21,719 nt of DNA from Flavobacteriales bacterium (GTDB lineage Bacteria > Bacteroidota > Bacteroidia > Flavobacteriales_F > PHOS-HE28). Below the pieces are notes generated by a model. The model did no database searches and was not told the origin of the DNA. It worked only from the letters and a program-made list of their open reading frames with translations. Below are positions 7,417 through 15,034 of this stretch, one piece after another. The stretch spans positions 1 to 21,719 of the forward strand of contig JACJZI010000018.1 of the NCBI GenBank assembly GCA_020635655.1, written 5' to 3'. Positions within the stretch are counted from its first letter, which is position 1; every line of letters begins with the position of its first letter. Made by a program: the position numbers and the translations under genes.

Positions 7417-9177
7417 TCAGTTGATCAGGATGTCCTCTTTCGGATAGCGGTAATTGGAGCTTTGCACCTGGCGCAGCACGCCCACCAGCAAGGTAAGCGC
7501 GCTCACCCGACCGACGAACATCACCACCACCAGCACCAGGCGCGCGGCCTCGGATAGTTCGCCGGTGATGCCCATGCTGAGGCCGACGGTGCCGTAGGCG
7601 GAGAAGCACTCGAAGGCCACGGGCAGCAATCCCAGGCCGTGCTCCAATGAGGAGACGACGGTGACGGAGATGCCCAGGAAGATCAGCGAGAGGACGATGG
7701 TGGCGAACGCGCGACGCACGGAAACGTTGCTCACCTCGCGCCCGCCGTACTCGATCCGTTTGCGGCCGCGCGCGGAGCCGAAGATGTTCAGGGTCGCGAT
7801 CGCGAAGGTGGTGGTCTTGATCCCGCCACCCGTGGACCCCGGGGATGCACCGATGTACATCAGCAGCAGTGTGATCATGAGCGTGGGGACGTGCAGTGCA
7901 CCGGTGTTGACCACGTTGAAACCGGCCGTGCGGGGCGTGATCCCGGAGAAGAACGCCACGCTGATCCTTGCCCACCAGCCGTTGTGCTCCTGGAGCACGC
8001 CATCGCGCTCGAACAGCAGCATGGCCACCGTGCCGATCACGATCAACGCGAGCGTGGAGATCAGCGCCAGTTTGGAGCTCAGGTTCACCAGACGCGGGTA
8101 GCGCTGGCAAGGCACACCCGTGAAGAGCTTCTTCACCCGGGCCCGGAACCAGGACCGCACGTATTGGCTGAAATTGAAGATGATGCCGAAGCCCAGTCCG
8201 CCGAAGATGACCAGGCTGGCGATGATCCACATCAGGGCATAGTTGAACCGGAGCACCGGCTCGTGCAGCCCGTCGGTCAGGGTGGAGAAACCGGCGTTGT
8301 TGAACGCCGAAATGGCGTGGAACATCGAGAAGAAAGCACGGTCGCCGATGGTGGCGAACATGCTCCGCGGCACACTGTAGAAGATGAACAGGGCGCCGAC
8401 CAGTTCCACCGAAAGGGTGAAGAGGATCACGCGCACGACGAACCCACGGGCCCCGCTGAGCGACGTGTTGCTGAGGTCGCGGATGCGCAATTGTTCCTCC
8501 AGGCTCGTGCGACCCTTGAAGAAGAATGCGAAGAAGCTGGTGAAGGTCATCACGCCCAGGCCGCCGAGCTGGATCAGGACCATCAACAGCCATTGGCCGG
8601 CGTGCGTCAGGTCATGTTGCACGTCGAGGACGGTCAGCCCGGTAACGCAAACGGCTGAGGTACTGGTGAACAGGGCGTCGATCAGGGTCACCGGACGGGT
8701 CGTCATTTTCGGCAGGGAGATCAAGGCCGCGCCGATGGTGATGATCAGGATGAAGCTCGCCGTGAAGAGCAGGGCAGGGTTCAGCAGGGTGCTGTTCCGG
8801 CCCAGCTCGAGCCGGGACAGCTCGATGAAGATGAACAGGATCAGGAAGGTCATGTGCGGCCAGCGGCCCAGATCATCCCAAAGCGCCGTGTGCAGTGGAC
8901 GGATGAGGATGAGGGCCACGGCGGCCAGCAGCCAGACCACCTCGGCGCGCCGGACGGTCTGTTTGCGCAACCAGAGACGCAGGAGACTGCCGAGCATCAC
9001 GAAGGCCGCGGCCACCACCAGGTCGTAGCTCACTTCATCGAGCAGTCGTTCGGTGCTGCCATCGCTCTGGTAGCCGAACTCCAGCAGGATCAGGAAGATC
9101 GAGAGCACGATGACCCCCACACGCGTCAATGCCACCACCTCGCGGCGCAGCACGGTCCGTAAGAGCGTCTTCTTCAT
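7417..9177 (-). CDS. ktrB: KtrB/TrkH family potassium uptake protein (membrane subunit)
   Basis: A 586-residue polytopic inner-membrane protein starting at the ATG at 9177 (MKKTLLRTVLRREVV). The frame is open to 9306, but that extension is not conserved-looking and would overlap the next gene. All four pore-loop filter segments are present with their glycines: TSTSAVCVTGLT (171-182), AFNNAGFS (291-298), GITPRTAGF (Gly419) and SAYGTVGL (Gly532). SPGSTGGGIKT (445-455) lies in the gating-loop region. It is longer than typical KtrB (about 450), mainly because of about 100 extra N-terminal residues with two or three added membrane segments. It forms the K+ (possibly Na+-coupled) uptake pore regulated by KtrA, encoded directly downstream. 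Confidence 0.95.
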   Translation of the reverse strand: MKKTLLRTVLRREVVALTRVGVIVLSIFLILLEFGYQSDGSTERLLDEVSYDLVVAAAFVMLGSLLRLWLRKQTVRRAEVVWLLAAVALILIRPLHTALWDDLGRWPHMTFLILFIFIELSRLELGRNSTLLNPALLFTASFILIITIGAALISLPKMTTRPVTLIDALFTSTSAVCVTGLTVLDVQHDLTHAGQWLLMVLIQLGGLGVMTFTSFFAFFFKGRTSLEEQLRIRDLSNTSLSGARGFVVRVILFTLSVELVGALFIFYSVPRSMFATIGDRAFFSMFHAISAFNNAGFSTLTDGLHEPVLRFNYALMWIIASLVIFGGLGFGIIFNFSQYVRSWFRARVKKLFTGVPCQRYPRLVNLSSKLALISTLALIVIGTVAMLLFERDGVLQEHNGWWARISVAFFSGITPRTAGFNVVNTGALHVPTLMITLLLMYIGASPGSTGGGIKTTTFAIATLNIFGSARGRKRIEYGGREVSNVSVRRAFATIVLSLIFLGISVTVVSSLEHGLGLLPVAFECFSAYGTVGLSMGITGELSEAARLVLVVVMFVGRVSALTLLVGVLRQVQSSNYRYPKEDILIN

Positions 9178-9183
9178 CCGACT

Positions 9184-9209
9184 GGTGGGGTTGGCGAAGC
9201 ATCCCCACC
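9184..9209 (-). promoter_or_regulatory. Hairpin in the ktrB leader
   Basis: GGTGGGG (9184-9190) and CCCCACC (9203-9209) are a perfect 7-base inverted repeat with a 12-base spacer, ending 6 bases before the ktrB ATG. In the mRNA the stem would occlude the region just upstream of the start codon, so it may modulate translation. I do not recognise it as a known riboswitch; it is far too short to be a ydaO-type cyclic di-AMP switch. Confidence 0.4.
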
Positions 9210-9221
9210 GACAAGGGAGGG

Positions 9222-9251
9222 CAAAGCTAGGACCTCGTTGGGACGGTCGAA
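9222..9251 (-). promoter_or_regulatory. Putative Bacteroidota promoter for ktrB-ktrA-globin
   Basis: On the minus strand, TAGCTTTG (9229 to 9222) matches the Bacteroidota -7 consensus TAnnTTTG at every fixed position. A one-mismatch -33 element, TTCG (9251 to 9248), lies 18 bases upstream. The predicted transcript would start near 9215 and have a leader of about 40 bases containing the hairpin. Confidence 0.45.
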
Positions 9252-9271
9252 TGGTGGTCCTGCTTCCACGC

Positions 9272-11827
9272 TCAAGGTGCCTGTCCGTAACAGGCGATGT
9301 GCCCACCAGGGCCGATGGTGACCCATTCGGTCCGACCGTCGCGGTCCAGGTCCAGCGGCAGGGCCATCCTCAGGTCCCCTGCTCCAGGCGACCGAAGGGG
9401 GGTGCCGTCCTGATCGAAGACCAGCAGTCGACCATCCGTGGCATGCACGATCACCCGCAAGGCATGATCCGTGGGATCTTGGACCAGGCTGAGGTCATCG
9501 ATCGTGGAGCCAACAACGGTCCTGTGGGTCGCTCCGCTCTCCTCCCTCAGCACGAGCGTGTCACTCCGCACGAATGCCAGTGCACCGGCCCCTTCATCCC
9601 AGGCGATCGCACCGTTCGCAGCATGTACCAGGAGCTGGGTGCGGCCGTCGAGCTGTCCGGACCGCACGTCGCCCTCCGGATCGCGCCAGATGATCAGGCT
9701 CGATCCAATGGATGTGCCGGGCCGGACCGTCAGGACCTGCGGATCCCTGCCGAGCTTGAGCTTCGGTTCGTAACGATCGTCACCCCTTCGGTCGAACGCA
9801 TGCACGACGCCATCCCGACCAATGAGGACCAGGAGATCCTTGCCCTTGATCCGCAGGTGCCTGATCGGCGATGCGGCCGGCGCATCCGTGCGCGGCATGT
9901 GCCATCCCTTCACCGGTCCACCATCGAGCCCATAGTTCAGCAGGCGGCCATCCATCATGGGGACCAGCACGCGGTGCTCACCTTTGCCATCATAGTCGAA
10001 GACCGCTGCGGGAGCGGCCAGCTGGCCTTCCGGATGTATCGGTGTGCCCTCGACGTCACGGCCCTTGCGATCGATCGTCCACACGGTGGTCGGAGTGCAC
10101 AGGAGCATCTGCAGTTTCCCGTTGTGGTAACGGTCCACCTGTGCGACGGCACCCAGGACGGGGCCATCCAGCTTGCGCTGCCAGAGGAGCTTGCCACCGG
10201 TGCCTACAAGTGCGATGGAACTGTCCGTGGTCGGGACCAACAGTTCGCCCAGCCGCGTATCATGATCGATCACTTGCCCGGGTGTTCCGGCGGGGGTGGC
10301 TGCAAGGTCCAGTTGCCAGAGCGCGTCCAAGGGCGAAATGCCCGTGTCCGTGGTCCCCAGGGGCGAGTAGGCCAGGGTGAGCGTCAGGAACGCGCGACCA
10401 CCGGAGGCATGGTCCACCTGGAACAAGAGCTGTCCGGTCCGCTCCCAACGATCTCCGGCCTCGGGCGTGGTCAGACAGGTCCCGGGTCTAAGGAGGGTTG
10501 CGATCCGATCATTGTCCCTCGCCAGGTCCGTCCAGATCGTTCGCTCGGCTTCCGAACCATACTGTTGCAGCACCGTCGCTGTCCGTAGGTCTGTCCCGAG
10601 GGAACTGCCATCCAGCCGGGCATCGATCATCCGGTCGAGCGCCGGCTCGGAATTGGCAAGCATTCCGATCCCGCCGATCACGGCACACCAGGGGTCCTCC
10701 AGATGCAGGCTCCTCGAGATCGTTCCGGATGGAGCATGCAGTTTCACGATGCCACGATGCAGGCTGGTCCACTGCGATCCGTCGGCTGGTGTTCCGACCA
10801 GCGCCCGGATGAATGCAGCGGTATCCACCAGGTCCAGAGCCACCCAGCGTTGTGCTCCATCCCTTGTATCCGCGGAGGCACTGGCCATGCCCGACCCAAG
10901 CCAGGTGCGCACCTGGTCCCGTAGCGTATCGGGGAAGTCCCTTAGCGCGCCGTTCCCGGAACGCACGTCCAGCCATGTCGCCGTTCCGGGGATCTGGCGC
11001 GCCAGGACCTGATGAACGTTCGAAGGCTCCGATCCCGGGAAGGCACTGCTATCGCTTGTGATGAACAGACCGCTCATCAGAAGGGCCTGCGACCTGGAAC
11101 GCACATCGAAGGCCACCCAACCCTCCGGCCAGGGCATCCGATCAATGACCTCCGGTATACACCATTCGGAAAGCATCCTCCATGTCGGACCTGTTCGAAG
11201 CAGCACGTGGGCGTCGGCCCCCGCGCCGAACGTGCGTCGAGCGGCGTCGCGCAAGGGGTCCTGCGGCAGGACCCCTTGGTCGGCCGCCAGTGCCTCGTTC
11301 AGCAGGTCCGCGTTGTCGGTGGCGATCAGCAGGCCGTCGTGTGCTGCGAGGTGGAGAACGGGCAAGGCACTGTCAGGTGCCCATGTCACGTATCGGCTCC
11401 CAGGTGTGGTGATGATGTCCGGCTCGTTCGCACCAAGCGCACCGAGCGCGGATCGGAGCTGGTCCCCACCGCCCGGAAAGCCCATGGCGGCGAACGTCGC
11501 GTGATGGTCACCACCTGTGCGAACGAGTGCGATCAGCAAGGGCCCATTCAGGATCCCGCCCGCTTGGGTCGCGTGCAGGCGTTGCATCATGCTGTCCAGC
11601 GCGACACACGCCGGCAGATCCGCCACCGAACCCCATAGCAACGCACTGCGGCTCCAAACATCCCATATACGTCCAGGGTCGGGAAGTTCGATCACCACCG
11701 CCGCATTACCGGGCATGACGGACCAGGGATCCTCCCTGACCGTCGTGGGGGAAAGGCGATCGAAGAGCTGCCAGGTCCCGAAGGCCACCACGCCCAACAG
11801 CACGGCGAGCACGAGCCAACGGCGCAT
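9272..11827 (-). CDS. Membrane-anchored protein, DUF3352-like N-terminal part and propeller-like C-terminal part
   Basis: An 851-residue protein from the ATG at 11827 (a TTG three codons earlier is less likely). One membrane segment lies at residues about 4-20 (WLVLAVLLGVVAFGTW), so the bulk is periplasmic. The next 500 or so residues (from MPGNAAVVIELPDPGRIWDV) resemble DUF3352-like proteins that I recall from Bacteroidota. From about residue 510 the sequence becomes short strands with WQRKLDGPV, VDRYHNGKLQMLL, FDYDGKGEHRVLV, VHAFDRRGDD and LDRDGRTEWVTIG. These are PQQ/FG-GAP-like blades of a beta-propeller, and the DxDxDG-type turns may bind calcium. No catalytic site is recognisable. An adaptor or surface-monitoring role is possible but unproven. 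It lies between rnhB and the ktr operon, all on the minus strand. Confidence 0.75.
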   Translation of the reverse strand: MRRWLVLAVLLGVVAFGTWQLFDRLSPTTVREDPWSVMPGNAAVVIELPDPGRIWDVWSRSALLWGSVADLPACVALDSMMQRLHATQAGGILNGPLLIALVRTGGDHHATFAAMGFPGGGDQLRSALGALGANEPDIITTPGSRYVTWAPDSALPVLHLAAHDGLLIATDNADLLNEALAADQGVLPQDPLRDAARRTFGAGADAHVLLRTGPTWRMLSEWCIPEVIDRMPWPEGWVAFDVRSRSQALLMSGLFITSDSSAFPGSEPSNVHQVLARQIPGTATWLDVRSGNGALRDFPDTLRDQVRTWLGSGMASASADTRDGAQRWVALDLVDTAAFIRALVGTPADGSQWTSLHRGIVKLHAPSGTISRSLHLEDPWCAVIGGIGMLANSEPALDRMIDARLDGSSLGTDLRTATVLQQYGSEAERTIWTDLARDNDRIATLLRPGTCLTTPEAGDRWERTGQLLFQVDHASGGRAFLTLTLAYSPLGTTDTGISPLDALWQLDLAATPAGTPGQVIDHDTRLGELLVPTTDSSIALVGTGGKLLWQRKLDGPVLGAVAQVDRYHNGKLQMLLCTPTTVWTIDRKGRDVEGTPIHPEGQLAAPAAVFDYDGKGEHRVLVPMMDGRLLNYGLDGGPVKGWHMPRTDAPAASPIRHLRIKGKDLLVLIGRDGVVHAFDRRGDDRYEPKLKLGRDPQVLTVRPGTSIGSSLIIWRDPEGDVRSGQLDGRTQLLVHAANGAIAWDEGAGALAFVRSDTLVLREESGATHRTVVGSTIDDLSLVQDPTDHALRVIVHATDGRLLVFDQDGTPLRSPGAGDLRMALPLDLDRDGRTEWVTIGPGGHIACYGQAP

Positions 11828-11896
11828 GTGGGCCAAAGTAGTCCCGTGCCGATCTGCGTCGGGTCGTCGTCACGCGGCCCTTTGCACAGTGCGCTG

Positions 11897-12496
11897 TTAG
11901 AAGAGCGGTGGCTGTTCCGGCACAAGGCGAAAGCTGTGCCGGTGCCAGATGGTCGGGCCGTGGAGGCGGATCGCTTCTCGGTGACCGATGGTCGGATAAC
12001 CCTTGTTCACCTCCCATCCGAATTCGGGGTGGTCGCGGTGCAGCCGGGTCATCAGGGCATCCCGATGGGTCTTTGCCAGGATGCTGGCCGCCGCGATCGA
12101 ACGATAGATGCCGTCGCCCTTCACCACGCAGACGTGAGGCACCGATCCGTAGCAGCGGAAGCGGTTCCCATCGATCAGCAGCAGTTCCGGTGGTGATCTC
12201 AGGCCGTCGATCGCGCGGTGCATCGCCAGGAACGAGGCTTGCAGGATGTTCAATCGATCGATCTCCTCCGGAGCGGCCTCGCCCACCGACCAGGCGATCG
12301 ACCGTTCCCGAATGAGAGGTGCCAGCGCATCCCGCCGCGCCTCGGTCAACCTTTTCGAGTCATCGAGGCCGGGCAGTCGCACACCCGCGGGGAGCACCAC
12401 GGCCGCAGCCACCACCGGACCTGCAAGACAACCGCGCCCCGCTTCGTCGCAACCTGCCTCGATGACCCCCGCTCTATAATGGGCACGCAGGCTCAT
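11897..12496 (-). CDS. rnhB: Ribonuclease HII
   Basis: A 199-residue enzyme that removes RNA from RNA-DNA hybrids and incises at single misincorporated ribonucleotides. The start is the ATG at 12496, which overlaps the glycosyltransferase stop in an ATGA junction; an upstream in-frame start is rejected. The four metal-binding acidic residues are present: Asp17 and Glu18 in CDEAGRGCLAGPVV, Asp109 in LLLIDGN, and Asp128 in VVKGDGIYRSIAAASILAK. The terminal region (GYPTIGHREAIRLHGP, HRHSFRLVP) is the standard RNase HII C-terminus. Length is normal for the family. The overlap suggests translational coupling to the glycosyltransferase, although the functions are unrelated. Confidence 0.97.
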   Translation of the reverse strand: MSLRAHYRAGVIEAGCDEAGRGCLAGPVVAAAVVLPAGVRLPGLDDSKRLTEARRDALAPLIRERSIAWSVGEAAPEEIDRLNILQASFLAMHRAIDGLRSPPELLLIDGNRFRCYGSVPHVCVVKGDGIYRSIAAASILAKTHRDALMTRLHRDHPEFGWEVNKGYPTIGHREAIRLHGPTIWHRHSFRLVPEQPPLF

Positions 12497-13638
12497 GCGG
12501 GGTCCTTCGGTCCGTGCGCTTCGAACACTTTCTGGAGACTGCTCCAGACCCCCTCGGCCGTCCTGTCCCAATCGTAACGCACCGCGCGTTCGGTCCCGGC
12601 ATGGCCGAGCCGGGTCCTGAGCGTGTCCGATGAGGCCAGCTCCGTCATCGCGCGCGTGATGTCCTCCGTGTTGAACGGATCACAATAGAGCGCGGCCTCA
12701 CCAGCGACCTCCGGCAAGCTCGTCGTGTTCGCAGCGATCACCGGCACCCCACAGCGCATCGCCTCGACCACGGGGATCCCGAAGCCCTCGAAGTAGCTCA
12801 CGTACACCAATGCCAGGGCACCGGCGATGACGTCGCGCAGTTCGACCTGGTCCAGACGGCCCGTGAAGGACACGCGGTCCTTGTGACGCATGGCGCTCCA
12901 AGCGGCCTTCATCCTGTCATCCCACCAGAAGGCATCCCCGACGATCACCAGACGGATACCTGGGCGGTCGGATGCAAAGTGGTCGAACGCGGTCAGCAGG
13001 CGCGCGATGTTCTTCCTGGGATGCAATGATCCCACGCAAACAAGATAGTCCGCACCCTGCCCATGATCCCTTCTTGCCTTGGCGCGTTCCTCAGGCGTAC
13101 TGGGCCGGAACACCACGCCGACCCCATTGTGGACGACATCGATGCGATCGGCGGGCACCTGATAGCGCGCGATGATGTCCTGCTTCGAGAATTCGGACAC
13201 GGTGATGATCCGTTCCGCCTTTTTCGCGAACCGCGGGAAATGGGTCCGATAATAATTACGGTAAGCGCGCGGCAGGTCCTCGGGATGATGTTCGAAGTTC
13301 AGGTCGTGGATCACGGCCACCTGGGGCAGTCGGGCGCGAAGGCTGAGGATGCCGTCCGGGGAGAGGAGCACATCCGCTTTGTGTCTGCGGAGCGCTCGGG
13401 GCAGTTGCATTTCGGCCCAGATCCGGTAGAGCAATGGGTGACGCGTGGGCGGTGGGACCGCCACGGCCTTGACGTTCGAAGCATAGATGAACCGCGGTTC
13501 CGGCCGCCGATCAAAAAGAAATAGGAACCGGTGCTCCGGATGGGCGCGCACCATGCGCTGAAGGGTCTCATGCGTGAACCAACCGATGCCCTCGAGCCTT
13601 CCCGGCAGCAACAGCCGTGTGGTCACCGCGATGCGCAT
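12493..13638 (-). CDS. GT4-family glycosyltransferase
   Basis: A 381-residue GT-B fold transferase starting at the ATG at 13638 (MRIAVTTRLLLPGRLEGIGW). An upstream ATG at 13668 would add ten atypical residues. The N-terminal acceptor domain includes VAVIHDLNFEHHP (about 108-119) and ITVSEFSKQDI (145-155). The C-terminal donor domain begins at VCVGSLHPRKNIARLLTAF (about 200-218) and carries the EX7E motif, Glu284 to Glu292, in YFEGFGIPVVEAMRCGVPV. It probably transfers a sugar from a nucleotide donor to a cell-envelope or exopolysaccharide acceptor, and resembles mannosyltransferase-type GT4 enzymes. The acceptor cannot be inferred, because no other polysaccharide genes are nearby. It is transcribed divergently from the lipoprotein gene at 13741. 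Confidence 0.92.
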   Translation of the reverse strand: MRIAVTTRLLLPGRLEGIGWFTHETLQRMVRAHPEHRFLFLFDRRPEPRFIYASNVKAVAVPPPTRHPLLYRIWAEMQLPRALRRHKADVLLSPDGILSLRARLPQVAVIHDLNFEHHPEDLPRAYRNYYRTHFPRFAKKAERIITVSEFSKQDIIARYQVPADRIDVVHNGVGVVFRPSTPEERAKARRDHGQGADYLVCVGSLHPRKNIARLLTAFDHFASDRPGIRLVIVGDAFWWDDRMKAAWSAMRHKDRVSFTGRLDQVELRDVIAGALALVYVSYFEGFGIPVVEAMRCGVPVIAANTTSLPEVAGEAALYCDPFNTEDITRAMTELASSDTLRTRLGHAGTERAVRYDWDRTAEGVWSSLQKVFEAHGPKDPA

Positions 13639-13674
13639 GCGGCAAAGGTGGCACAGCGTGGCGGTCATTCGGCT

Positions 13675-13704
13675 TTTGGTGGTGGGGCCGATCCCGTTAA
13701 ATTC
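13675..13704 (+). promoter_or_regulatory. Putative Bacteroidota promoter for the small lipoprotein
   Basis: TTTG at 13675-13678, 18 bases of spacer, then TAAATTCG at 13697-13704. The latter matches TAnnTTTG except for C in place of the third T. Start of transcription would be near 13711, about 30 bases before the ATG at 13741. No Shine-Dalgarno is visible. Confidence 0.4.
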
Positions 13705-13740
13705 GTCGGAACATCAGCGAACAACAGTTACGGATCCATC

Positions 13741-13956
13741 ATGAGGAACATCATCTATTCCCTTGGGGCGCTGGTCTTGCTCCTGGCGATGCCATCGTGC
13801 CGAAAGTGCATCACCTGCCAAGCGACGGACAGTTCGGGTACCGTCATTTATAGTCAATCGACCTGCGGTGGACGGATCGTGCGCAACGCCAATGAATCGG
13901 ACTGCAAGACCGAAGCAAGCCAGTACGGCGGATCGTGCAACTGCACGAACGATTGA
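13741..13956 (+). CDS. Small cysteine-rich lipoprotein
   Basis: A 71-residue protein whose ATG at 13741 opens a textbook lipoprotein signal: MRNIIYSLGALVLLLAMPSC, with the lipobox Ala-Met-Pro-Ser-Cys, so Cys20 is lipidated. The frame is open upstream, but only this start gives the signal. The mature part of about 50 residues has six further cysteines (CRKCITCQ, TCGG, DCKT, SCNC), suggesting disulfides. Many Bacteroidota encode tiny lipoproteins beginning CxKCxxC; their function is unknown. Because residue 2 after the Cys is Arg, surface export cannot be judged. A second lipoprotein gene follows 61 bases later on the same strand. Confidence 0.8.
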   Translation: MRNIIYSLGALVLLLAMPSCRKCITCQATDSSGTVIYSQSTCGGRIVRNANESDCKTEASQYGGSCNCTND

Positions 13957-14017
13957 CGGACGAGGACCTGTTCTTGTCTTCGAAGGTCGTGGGACGGACC
14001 ACCCGACCGGCATCCGG

Positions 14018-14566
14018 GTGACAGGGGCCTTGCGAGGTGGTCTTGAACTCCTGACCACGACGTTCCTGTTCTCGAGCCTTGGTTGTACAGGTCCGCCCTC
14101 CGGCTGGCATGCTGCGATCGCCCCGGACAAGGGAGGCTATGTGGTGGAGGTGCCTGCTCCGCCGCGGATGACCACTGGCATGTTGCACATCGCTGGGTCC
14201 GATGTATCCACGCATGCGGCGGTCTGCTCGGACAGTGGCCTGGTGTATACCACGGCCTGGTGGGATCTGCCCGATGCTTTCAGGTCGTTGCCTGTGGATT
14301 CCTTGATCGCCCTGTCCTGGCCGGTGGTCACAGCCGGCCTGCAGGACATGCATGTTCCCGGTGCCGGTCCGCTCGGACCTGACGGTCCCGGATATCGGAG
14401 CGGTTGGTACCTGAAACCGAACGGGCTCCGCATGGGCGTGACGATACGGGCCATCGGGCGACGCATGGTGCTGGTGTCGGTGGCGGGTCATGTCCAGGAA
14501 GAGGATGGGGCTGCGGCCTCACGCATGCGGCGCTGCATTGGTTCGCTGCGAACGGTCCCCGACTGA
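14018..14566 (+). CDS. Putative lipoprotein with a non-ATG start
   Basis: The plus-strand frame from about 13960 to the TGA at 14566 has no useful ATG before a clear lipoprotein signal, LELLTTTFLFSSLGC. A GTG at 14018 (182 residues) or TTG at 14030 (178 residues, with AGGGG just upstream) supplies the start. The mature part, beginning TGPPSGWHAAIAPDKGGYVV, is a hydrophilic mix of short strands (VVEVPAPPRMTTGMLHIAG, SGWYLKPNGLRMGVTIRAIG) and has two further cysteines. I do not recognise a family. The opposite-strand frame is also open but has no domain-like character. It lies 61 bases after the small lipoprotein and may be co-transcribed. The start is the least certain point. Confidence 0.55.
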   Translation: MTGALRGGLELLTTTFLFSSLGCTGPPSGWHAAIAPDKGGYVVEVPAPPRMTTGMLHIAGSDVSTHAAVCSDSGLVYTTAWWDLPDAFRSLPVDSLIALSWPVVTAGLQDMHVPGAGPLGPDGPGYRSGWYLKPNGLRMGVTIRAIGRRMVLVSVAGHVQEEDGAAASRMRRCIGSLRTVPD

Positions 14567-14576
14567 CCCCCATGCG

Positions 14577-14607
14577 TTTGCCGGGATCGTCGGCCCTCTT
14601 ATTTTTG
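14577..14607 (+). promoter_or_regulatory. Promoter of tRNA-Glu, consensus Bacteroidota type
   Basis: TTTG at 14577-14580, a 19-base spacer, then TATTTTTG at 14600-14607. Both elements match the Bacteroidota housekeeping sigma consensus (TTTG / TAnnTTTG) exactly. Transcription is predicted to start near 14612-14614, about 35 bases before the mature tRNA 5' end. Confidence 0.7.
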
Positions 14608-14615
14608 CAGCCCCT

Positions 14616-14636
14616 TTCCGGGGACTTCGCCCGGAA
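14616..14636 (+). other. Hairpin in the tRNA-Glu 5' leader
   Basis: TTCCGGG (14616-14622) and CCCGGAA (14630-14636) pair perfectly around a 7-base loop (GACTTCG). The hairpin sits in the short precursor leader between the predicted transcription start and the tRNA, 11 bases before the mature 5' end. It may affect RNase P processing or protect the 5' end. Confidence 0.5.
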
Positions 14637-14647
14637 GTTTGCAGAAC

Positions 14648-14719
14648 GGCCCGTTCGTCTAGGGGTTAGGACGCGTCCCTTTCACGGATGAAACAGGGGT
14701 TCGATTCCCCTACGGGCTA
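14648..14719 (+). tRNA. tRNA-Glu (anticodon UUC)
   Basis: A complete 72-base cloverleaf. The acceptor strands are GGCCCGT (14648-14654) and ACGGGCT (14712-14718), with a G-U pair at position 1-72 and discriminator A at 14719. The D arm is in GTCTAGGGGTTAGGAC. The anticodon stem CGTCC/GGATG contains one G-U pair, with loop CTTTCAC and anticodon TTC at 14681-14683. The T arm is AGGGG-TTCGATT-CCCCT. The 3' CCA is not encoded. The long D loop with UAGGGG and the UUC loop are typical of glutamate tRNA. Confidence 0.97.
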
Positions 14720-14733
14720 CAAGGATTCTCGGG

Positions 14734-14767
14734 CAGGGATGGGCGAAGGCCCGTCCCTGTTGCGTTT
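14734..14767 (+). terminator. Terminator of the tRNA-Glu unit
   Basis: CAGGGATGGGC (14734-14744) pairs with GCCCGTCCCTG (14749-14759) over 11 bases with one U-G wobble and a GAAG loop. A U-rich tail (TTGCGTTT) follows. It begins 15 bases after the tRNA, closing a monocistronic unit. Confidence 0.75.
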
Positions 14768-15034
14768 CAGAGGGGGCCTGTTCGCCAGCGTTCGCCGTTG
14801 TGCAGAATTTTGGGCTGAGATCGCCCCCAAATGGGTGGCTCTGGACCCGAGGAGGCCCCTAACGAGAAACTGAACTGTGGCAGGTTGCAAGGGGCTTCGT
14901 GGAATGAGCCCCAGACCGTGCACCGCCCTGCCACCGACCCCCAGCACGCTGGAAACGCCGCTTTTACCCCGTTTCTGCTTGTCCCTGAGGATGGAGAGGG
15001 TGCCTGATGCGTGGATAGGGGCTTCGTCCTAGGC
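14768..15034. other. Gene-free stretch after tRNA-Glu, with nested inverted repeats
   Basis: I see no credible gene here on either strand. The only structure is a set of nested inverted repeats at 14879-14932: GGCAGG (14879-14884) with CCTGCC (14927-14932), TGCA (14886-14889) with TGCA (14919-14922), and GGGGCT (14891-14896) with AGCCCC (14907-14912). They could fold into one interrupted hairpin. No integrase remnant and no second copy of the tRNA 3' end was found. Confidence 0.4.

Noticed and set aside
9178..9306. N-terminal extension of ktrB to 9306
   Set aside because: The added 43 residues are Arg/Pro/Ser-rich, overlap the next gene and cover the promoter and hairpin. The ATG at 9177 gives the expected start.
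9110..10588. 492-residue plus-strand open frame
   Set aside because: Antisense to the propeller part of the 851-residue protein and across the ktrB start; no signal or domain character.
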